A DNA stretch of 5,856 nt from Bacteroidales bacterium (GTDB lineage Bacteria; Bacteroidota; Bacteroidia; Bacteroidales; JAAUTT01). Position numbers and translations under genes: made by a program. The notes under the pieces are model-generated. The model did no database searches and was not told where the DNA came from. It worked only from the letters and a program-made list of their open reading frames with translations. The stretch covers positions 1-5,856 of the forward strand of contig JAAUTT010000328.1 in the NCBI GenBank assembly GCA_012031335.1, written 5' to 3'. Position 1 is the first letter of the stretch; each line of letters begins with the position of its first letter. This document shows, in pieces, positions 1 through 5,091 of the stretch.

Positions 1-263
1 TCGGACGTATATTTCTGAACGAAGGTCTTATGATTAGCCTCTTTGGTGCAATTGTTGGGACTTTGCTTGGTATCCTGGTTTGCTGGATTCAAATGCGTTT
101 TGGAATTATAAAACTATACGGTAGCGGTTCTTTTATTATAGATGCCTATCCGGTAGCAATCGAAATTTCTGATATTATTTTTGCATTTTTTATTGTTTTG
201 GCCATTGGATTATTTGCTGCCTGGTATCCTGTTAAACTGATAGTAAACAAGTATCTCATTTAA
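1..263 (+). CDS. FtsX/LolC/E-like ABC transporter permease, C-terminal fragment
   Basis: The frame is open from base 3, so the gene starts upstream and only the last 86 residues are present; the internal Met at base 30 is not the start. The visible part opens with RIFLNEGLMISLFGAIVG, the motif that leads into the penultimate membrane helix of FtsX-type permeases. A short extracytoplasmic loop containing Y-P-V follows. A last hydrophobic helix (about residues 58-76, IIFAFFIVLAIGLFAAWYP) comes next, then a short basic tail ending VNKYLI. Family knowledge: these permeases pair with an ATP-binding subunit in the inner membrane and, in the LolCDE group, release lipoproteins for transport to the outer membrane; related members export other substrates or act on the cell wall. 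The exact subfamily cannot be fixed from the C-terminus alone. The stop is TAA at 261-263. A gap of about 276 bases separates it from the next gene, so it is probably not in the same operon. Confidence 0.85.
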   Translation, partial: GRIFLNEGLMISLFGAIVGTLLGILVCWIQMRFGIIKLYGSGSFIIDAYPVAIEISDIIFAFFIVLAIGLFAAWYPVKLIVNKYLI

Positions 264-444
264 AAACTAATAGTTAAATTTCTGTACCTGAAAAACAATT
301 GTTTCTTTACAATTCTCAGTTAGATAAAACCCATTTCTCACCAACATTCGTTAAAAAAAGGAATTGACTAGTATAACATTTCTTCTATAGCATCGTAAAA
401 ACCTTTGGTTACTTATTAACAATCAAAAAATAATATTAACATTT

Positions 445-476
445 TTTGACAAAGTTAAATAACTGCTTTAATTTTT
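445..476 (+). promoter_or_regulatory. Candidate promoter for the small secreted protein / giant adhesin operon
   Basis: TTTG at 445-448 is followed 20 bases later by TAATTTTT at 469-476, which matches the Bacteroidota -7 consensus TAnnTTTG at all but the last base. The same place reads as TTGACA (446-451), 17 bases, TAATTT (469-474), so it also resembles a general sigma-70 promoter. Transcription would begin near 482-485 and leave a leader of about 55 bases before the ATG at 540. This is a pattern match in AT-rich DNA, where chance matches are common; its position ahead of the operon supports it. Confidence 0.5.
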
Positions 477-487
477 AACGATAATTC

Positions 488-512
488 TCAAAATCAAGAT
501 TTTGAAAGTCTT
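488..512 (+). promoter_or_regulatory. Overlapping inverted repeats in the leader (possible operator or RNA hairpin)
   Basis: TCAAAATC (488-495) and GATTTTGA (498-505) form a perfect 8-bp inverted repeat around AA. A second inverted repeat, AAGATTTTGAAAGTCTT (496-512), overlaps it and can form a 7-bp RNA stem with one G-U pair and a 3-base loop. The two structures share bases and cannot form together. They lie just downstream of the predicted transcription start and about 30-50 bases before the start codon, where a repressor site or translational switch could act. AT-rich DNA produces such repeats by chance, so function is unproven. Confidence 0.3.
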
Positions 513-539
513 AATTTAGAGATAACATAACAAAAAAAT

Positions 540-894
540 ATGAACCCTAACTTTTATACCAAGAAACTGCAGGCTGCTTGTCCTTTTCGTATTTATCTGC
601 CTTGTAAATATCAAATCGTATAGTCAGGTATCTGATAAAATTGATTTTAAATATTCGGTAGATTCCGTAAGAGTTGGCGATTCATTTCAATTTAACATAA
701 AAATTTCCGCTATTGAGGGAAATGGACCATTTATAGTTGCTGTTTACGAAAATCTAAAACAGGAAATGATTGAACTTGACAAAAAGGAAAATGTAACCGA
801 TACCGGAACAACATTATCATTTCTCGGAAGAAAAGCTTGTGTGATTTATATTCGGAATCAGGCGACAGGAGTATTTAAAACTTTAATTTATTAA
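540..894 (+). pseudogene. Small secreted protein of unknown function, frame broken by an apparent 1-base insertion
   Basis: I do not recognise a family. From the ATG at 540 the frame reads MNPNFYTKKLQ and then meets a stop at 624. The next frame carries the rest: LLVLFVFICLVNIKSYSQ, a hydrophobic signal-peptide core, then a mature part of about 85 residues to the TAA at 892-894. Removing one base near 572-576 (GG to G in CAGGCTG) joins the basic n-region KK to the hydrophobic core and gives about 117 aa with a complete signal peptide. The downstream frame has no ATG before the signal core and is closed by TGA at 541-543, so the split is not a misplaced start. The mature part has alternating hydrophobic residues (FKYSVDSVRVGDSFQFNI, then FIVAVYEN) and ends in short strands, which suggests a small beta-sandwich. 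It contains one Cys after the signal peptide. The giant adhesin gene starts ten bases after the stop, so the two are probably co-transcribed. It may be an accessory or surface partner, but that rests on position alone. Confidence 0.6.
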
Positions 895-904
895 TACATT
901 GTTG

Positions 905-2125
905 ATGATGAAACGACTACTCTATTTAAGCGTTTTAATCTGGGTATCTACAGTTAGTGCAATTGCTCAGATTAATATAGCATCAACATCCTATACTGAT
1001 GTTACCTGTAATGGTTCTGGCGATGGAACAATTACTGTAAATATTAACGACGCAGGTACACCGGCAAATCCACCCTATACATATGAGTTAAGAAATTTTT
1101 CTGATTTAAGTCTCGTTAAATCTCAAAGTACATCCAACTTAACAACAACATTTACCTCATTGACTCCTGGAACTTATATAGTGAGGGTTGTCGATAGTCA
1201 TATTCCAATAAATGCTGCTTTTACCGGGAGTATAGTAATTGCGGACGGAACTGTGTTAAACGGAGGAACCATAGGTAGTGACCAGAGTATTTGTACGGGA
1301 GTAAATCCAGCAGCTTTTACCGATTTGTTAAGTCCGGCTGGTGGATCTGGTGTTTGGGCTTATGATTGGGAATACCAGGAAAACTGCTCTGGTGTATGGA
1401 TTGCACTGGGGGTAAATGCCTTGGTATATGATCCGCCGGTAATTCCCAATACCCGGTGTTATAGAAGAAAAGCAACCAGAGGGGCTTGTGGTTCGGAATA
1501 CTCTAATATTGTTACCATTACTGTTAATACTCCACCTTCCGGCGGAGGTGATATTGGTATCGCAGGCGCTGATGCTATTACAACAATTTGCCATAACACT
1601 GATCCTGCTGCTTTTGCAAGCGTTACCGCAGCCTCAGGAGGGTCTCCGGTTGGTCAGTACGTTTGGCAATATACTACCAATATGGCTGCTGTAGCTGGTG
1701 ATGGCAACTGGACAGATATCGCATCTTCCAACAGCACATCCTTCGATTATAATGTAGCCTTAACGGTTAATACCCGTTTTATCAGGAAATATTATAATAC
1801 TTGCGGTGCAGTATATTCTGATATAATCCGAATTAATGTTTCCTCTCCTGTTGTACAAGGTTCCATAAGTAATACAATGCAAGGTTTTTGTGTCGGTAGT
1901 GCTGATCCGCCTGCATTTTCAGTAACCGCTCCAACAGGTGGAACTGGTGCCTGGACCTACCAGTGGCAAAGAAGCGCTAATGGTACATCTGCCTGGCAAA
2001 ATTTAGTAACCACAGCCGGTTATGATCCCTCCAGCATAAACCAGACCTGGTTTTACAGAAGAATTGAAACTAATTCATGCGGTACATTTACATCTCCTAA
2101 TGTTGAGATAAGAGAAGTTGATTGA
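905..2125 (+). CDS. Giant surface protein, segment 1: signal peptide, SprB-like repeat, three Ig-like modules
   Basis: The start is chosen at ATG 905 (ATG 908 is equally possible) because it gives a compact signal peptide, MMKRLLYLSVLIWVSTVSAIA, with likely cleavage before Gln-22, a +1 residue common in Bacteroidota exports. A TTG at 899 would add only two residues. The mature part opens with an SprB-like repeat: TCNGSGDGTITV, then PYTYEL, then LTPGTYIVRVVDS. Three copies of a module follow, each beginning G-x-I and containing C-x-G/N-x-x-P-A-A/P-F, a W-x-Y-x-W-like core and a late Y-R-R or I-R-K strand before a Cys: residues about 120-206, 213-313 and 318-404. These look like all-beta Ig-type domains that act as spacers or ligand-binding modules outside the cell. 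The frame ends at TGA 2123-2125, exactly where the next SprB repeat begins in the neighbouring frame, so this is probably not the true C-terminus. Confidence 0.85.
   Translation: MMKRLLYLSVLIWVSTVSAIAQINIASTSYTDVTCNGSGDGTITVNINDAGTPANPPYTYELRNFSDLSLVKSQSTSNLTTTFTSLTPGTYIVRVVDSHIPINAAFTGSIVIADGTVLNGGTIGSDQSICTGVNPAAFTDLLSPAGGSGVWAYDWEYQENCSGVWIALGVNALVYDPPVIPNTRCYRRKATRGACGSEYSNIVTITVNTPPSGGGDIGIAGADAITTICHNTDPAAFASVTAASGGSPVGQYVWQYTTNMAAVAGDGNWTDIASSNSTSFDYNVALTVNTRFIRKYYNTCGAVYSDIIRINVSSPVVQGSISNTMQGFCVGSADPPAFSVTAPTGGTGAWTYQWQRSANGTSAWQNLVTTAGYDPSSINQTWFYRRIETNSCGTFTSPNVEIREVD
1262..2116 (+). repeat. Three Ig-like modules in tandem, protein-level repeat
   Basis: The modules run about 1262-1522, 1541-1843 and 1856-2116. 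Each starts with G-x-I or D-I-G, has a first Cys in I-C/F-C about ten residues in, then P-A-A-F or P-P-A-F, a G-G-S/T-G turn, a W-containing strand, and a late Y-R-R/I-R-K ... C-G ... S-x-I/N ending in a beta strand. They are diverged in DNA and only recognisable as repeats in the protein, unlike the 273-bp array further on, so they are older duplications. Confidence 0.75.
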
Positions 2126-3099
2126 ATGCTTCCGGTATAACCATAGATACTAGGCCAACATGTTCCTATTCAACTAACGGACAATTAACAGCTGTTGTTG
2201 GAGGAAATGGTTTTGCCCCTTTTAATTATGCATGGAATAATGGAGCAACTACACAAACCATTTCAGGACTTGCTGCTTCAACTTATACATTAACTATTAC
2301 CGATAACCTGGGATGTAGTACAATTAAAAATGCCAATCTAAGCTCACTTTCAGGAAATATTACTTTTACAACAGCTGCTATTTCAACCAGTTCCTGTTCA
2401 GGAGGTGCAACCGGAACAATTACGGCTGGAACTCCTTCCGGTGGATTAGCTCCTTATACTTATTCAATAAAAAAAGTAGCTGCTGCTGATACTGTGAATC
2501 CTTCACAGGCTGCAAATTTATTTTCTGGTTTAACATCTGGCGATTATCGTGTATGGGTGATTGATAACCGGGGTTGTGTAAATAATCCGCTATCTCCTGT
2601 TACCGTTAATGTTGGAACATTTCCATTGCCCAAAATCACCTATACCTTATCCGATCCAACGATCTGTAACGGTACTACAGCGACTATCACCCAAAGCGGT
2701 AGCGAAGCAGGTGTAAACTACCAGTTACAGCTTGTCTCTACCAGCGCCAATGTGGGTGCAGCAGTTGCAGGTACAGGAGCGCCCATTTCATTCTCAGCCA
2801 GTCCGGGCGCTACCACCCAGTATAAGGTAGTGGCCACCAACGGAGTCACAACCTGTTCGGCTACACTCACCGACTTATCAACAGTAACGGTTAATCCGCT
2901 TCCCAATATCACCTATACCTTATCCGATCCAACGATCTGTAACGGTAGCACAGCAACCATCACCCAAAGTGGTAGCCAGGCTGGTGTAAACTACCAGTTA
3001 CAACTTGTTTCTACCAGCGCCAATGTAGGTGCAGCAGTAGCAGGTACGGGAGCGCCAATTGCATTCTCAGTCAGTTCCGTCGGCCACTACCCTGTATAA
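2122..3099 (+). CDS. Giant surface protein, segment 2: two SprB-like repeats and the first tandem repeats
   Basis: This frame opens at a TTG overlapping the TGA of segment 1 and has no signal peptide and no ribosome site, so it is read as a continuation of segment 1. The first SprB-like repeat runs PTCSYSTNGQLTAVVGG, then FNYAWNNGATTQTISGL, then STYTLTITDNLGCS (about 2137-2343), a near-textbook SprB repeat. The second, from about 2350 to 2610, is SSCSGGATGTITAGTPSGG, then LAPYTYSI, then SGDYRVWVIDNRGCV. From 2635 the 91-aa tandem repeats begin: one complete copy, then most of the second. An extra T at 3075/3076 in the second copy turns S-P-S-A-T-T-L-Y-K into S-S-V-G-H-Y-P-V and a TAA at 3097-3099. 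Bases after about 3075 are therefore out of frame and not native protein. Confidence 0.75.
   Translation: MNASGITIDTRPTCSYSTNGQLTAVVGGNGFAPFNYAWNNGATTQTISGLAASTYTLTITDNLGCSTIKNANLSSLSGNITFTTAAISTSSCSGGATGTITAGTPSGGLAPYTYSIKKVAAADTVNPSQAANLFSGLTSGDYRVWVIDNRGCVNNPLSPVTVNVGTFPLPKITYTLSDPTICNGTTATITQSGSEAGVNYQLQLVSTSANVGAAVAGTGAPISFSASPGATTQYKVVATNGVTTCSATLTDLSTVTVNPLPNITYTLSDPTICNGSTATITQSGSQAGVNYQLQLVSTSANVGAAVAGTGAPIAFSVSSVGHYPV
2137..2610 (+). repeat. Two SprB-like repeats in tandem
   Basis: Both copies have the T/S-C-S start, a small-residue G-x-I/L-T stretch, a P-[FY]-x-Y turn, a [LS]-[AT]-[AS]-[ST/GD]-Y strand and the closing D-N-x-G-C motif. The first also contains the hallmark W-N-N-G-A-T-T-Q-T-I-S-G-L. 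A third, more diverged copy is at the N-terminus (about 968-1200). The fold and the link to surface adhesins come from knowledge of the SprB family. Confidence 0.75.
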
Positions 3100-5091
3100 A
3101 GTAGTAGCCACCAACGGAGTCACAAGTTGTTCGGCTACCCTGACCGATCAATCGACGGTTACGGTCAATCCGTTACCAACGATTACCTATACACTTTCCG
3201 ATCCATCTGTATGTAATGGATCAAGTGCTACGATCACACAAAATGGCAGCCAGGTAGGTGTAAACTACCAGTTACAGCTTGTTTCTACCAGCGCCAATGT
3301 AGGCGCAGCAGTTGCAGGTACAGGCGCAGCCATCAGTTATACAGTAAGTCCGGGCGCTACCACGCAGTATAAGGTAGTAGCCACCAACGGAGCCACCACC
3401 TGTTCGGCTACACTCACCGACTTGTCGACAGTAACGGTAAATCCGCTTCCCAATATAACCTATACCTTATCTGATCCAACGATTTGTAACGGTACTACAG
3501 CAACCATCACCCAAAGTGGTAGCGAAGCTGGTGTAAACTATCAGTTACAGCTTGTCTCTACCAGCGCCAATGTGGGTGCAGCGGTAGCAGGTACGGGAGC
3601 GCCCATTACATTCTCAGCCAGTCCGGGTGCTACCACCCAGTATAAGGTAGTAGCCACGAATGGAGCGACGACCTGTTCGGCTACACTCACCGACTTATCG
3701 ACAGTAACGGTAAATCCGCTTCCCAATATCACCTATACCTTATCCGATCCAACAATCTGTAACGGTAGCACAGCAACCATCACCCAAAGTGGTAGCGAAG
3801 CTGGTGTAAACTATCAGTTACAGCTTGTTTCTAACAGCGCCAATGTAGGAGCAGCAGTAGCAGGTACGGGAGCGCCAATTGCATTCTCAGTCAGTCCGTC
3901 GCCACTACCTTGTATAAAGTAGTAGCCACCAACGGAGCCACAAGCTGTTCGGCTACCCTGACCGACCAATCAACAGTAACGGTAAATCCATTACCAGATA
4001 TCACCTATACCTTATCCGATCCTACGATCTGTAACGGAAGCACAGCGACTATAACCCAAAGTGGTAGCGAAGCTGGTGTAAACTACCAGTTACAGCTTGT
4101 ATCCACGAGTGCCAATGTTGGCGCAGCAGTTGCAGGCACAGGAGCGCCAATTACATTCTCCGTCAGTCCGTCGGCCACTACCTTGTATAAAGTAGTAGCT
4201 ACTAACGGAGCCACAAGCTGTTCGGCTACCCTGACCGATCAATCGACAGTAACGGTAAATCCGCTTCCCAATATCACCTATACCTTATCCGATCCTACGA
4301 TCTGTAATGGTAGCACAGCGACAATCACCCAAAGTGGTAGCGAAGCTGGTGTTGACTATCAGTTACAGCTTGTATCCACGAGCGCCAATGTAGGTGCAGC
4401 GGTAGCAGGTACAGGAGCGCCAATTGCATTCTCTGTAAGTCCGTCGGCCACTACCCTGTATAAAGTAGTAGCTACCAACGGAGCCACAAGCTGTTCGGCT
4501 ACCCTGACCGATCAATCAACAGTAACGGTAAATCCGTTGCCAGTTATCACCTATACCTTATCCGATCCAACAATCTGTAATGGCACCACAGCGACCATCA
4601 CCCAAAGTGGCAGCGAAGCTGGTGTTGACTATCAATTACAGCTTGTATCTACCAGCGCCAATATAGGTGCAGCAGTGGCAGGTACAGGTAACCCAATTAC
4701 ATTCACCGTCAGTCCGTCAGCAAATACGCAATATAAGGTAGTAGCAACTAACGGAGCCACGACTTGTTCGGCGACACTCACCGACTTATCCACAGTGACG
4801 GTTAATCCGTTGCCGGATATCACCTATACCTTATCCGATCCGACAATATGTGAGGGTACCACAGCAACCATCACCCAAAGCGCTAGCGAAGCTGGTGTTA
4901 ACTACCAGTTGCAGCTTGTATCTACCAGCGCCAATGTGGGTGCAGCAGTAGCAGGTACGGGAGCGCCAATTACATACACTGTCAGTCCTTCAGCTACGAC
5001 CCAATATAAGGTAGTAGCTACCAATGGGATAACAACATGTTCAGAAGTATTGACTGATGAATCAACTGTTACAGTGAATCCCTTACCAACA
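2635..5091 (+). repeat. Tandem array of nine 273-bp (91-aa) repeats
   Basis: Counting from the I-T-Y-T-L-S-D-P start, copies begin at 2635, 2908, 3182, 3455, 3728, 4000, 4273, 4546 and 4819, and the array ends at 5091. The period is exactly 273 except for 274 in copy 2 (one extra T) and 272 in copy 5 (one missing G). Each copy has Cys at repeat positions 11 (I-C-N-G) and 74 (T/S-C-S-A-T-L), a Y-Q-L-Q-L-V-S strand, V-A-G-T-G at 44-48, and a closing T-V-T-V-N-P-L-P linker. The pattern is that of a secreted Ig-like beta-sandwich with one probable internal disulfide, strung as a stalk. The array looks richer in G+C than the flanking DNA by eye. Confidence 0.95.
3077..3922 (+). CDS. Giant surface protein, segment 3: tandem repeats 2 (end) to 5 (start)
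   Basis: This is the continuation of the repeat array in the frame entered after the extra T at 3075/3076. It is not an independent gene: an upstream TTG at 3059 keeps the frame open but reads unrelated residues (MHSQSVPS) before the repeat resumes at S-A-T-T-L-Y-K. It holds the end of repeat 2, all of repeats 3 and 4, and most of repeat 5. Repeat 3 is the most individual of the inner copies (S-V-C-N-G-S-S, Q-N-G-S-Q-V-G, A-A-I-S-Y-T). Loss of one G at 3900/3901 turns P-S-A-T-T-L-Y-K of repeat 5 into P-S-P-L-P-C-I-K and a TAG at 3920-3922. Confidence 0.75.
   Translation, partial: PSATTLYKVVATNGVTSCSATLTDQSTVTVNPLPTITYTLSDPSVCNGSSATITQNGSQVGVNYQLQLVSTSANVGAAVAGTGAAISYTVSPGATTQYKVVATNGATTCSATLTDLSTVTVNPLPNITYTLSDPTICNGTTATITQSGSEAGVNYQLQLVSTSANVGAAVAGTGAPITFSASPGATTQYKVVATNGATTCSATLTDLSTVTVNPLPNITYTLSDPTICNGSTATITQSGSEAGVNYQLQLVSNSANVGAAVAGTGAPIAFSVSPSPLPCIK

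Larger units (their letters stand above)
264..539. other. AT-rich intergenic region
   Basis: No open frame with coding character is seen on either strand. The stretch is strongly AT-rich and holds the candidate promoter at 445-476 and the inverted repeats at 488-512 that precede the next operon. Near the permease stop there is a 12-bp palindrome (293-304) and a weak 6-bp stem (297-302 with 309-314). Neither is GC-rich, so no convincing terminator for the permease is visible. The last bases before the ATG at 540 are A-rich, as is usual for Bacteroidota leaders, and carry no Shine-Dalgarno sequence. Confidence 0.75.

Noticed and set aside
293..314. Rho-independent terminator after the permease
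   Set aside because: The 12-bp palindrome has no loop, and the 6-bp stem is AT-only except for one pair. There is no GC-rich stem with a following T run.
540..624. A stand-alone 27-aa peptide from ATG 540
   Set aside because: Its first eleven residues are the expected signal-peptide start of the larger gene. The rest is an out-of-frame reading of the hydrophobic core.
1328..1694. Reverse-strand frame 1328-1594 and forward frame 1488-1694
   Set aside because: Both lie wholly inside the Ig-like modules of the giant protein in other frames. The forward one is low-complexity Leu/Pro and neither shows a domain or a leader.
2116..2126. Programmed ribosomal frameshift joining segments 1 and 2
   Set aside because: No X-XXY-YYZ slippery heptamer or clear downstream structure is seen, and similar one-base breaks occur elsewhere in the same gene where the sister repeats prove an indel.
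2122..3922. Segments 2 and 3 as separate genes starting at TTG 2122 and TTG 3059
   Set aside because: Neither has a signal peptide or a leader, and both begin in the middle of a domain series that continues from the preceding frame.
2635..5091. CRISPR array or non-coding satellite
   Set aside because: The unit is 273 bp, has no unique spacers, is translatable throughout, and varies mainly at silent codon positions.
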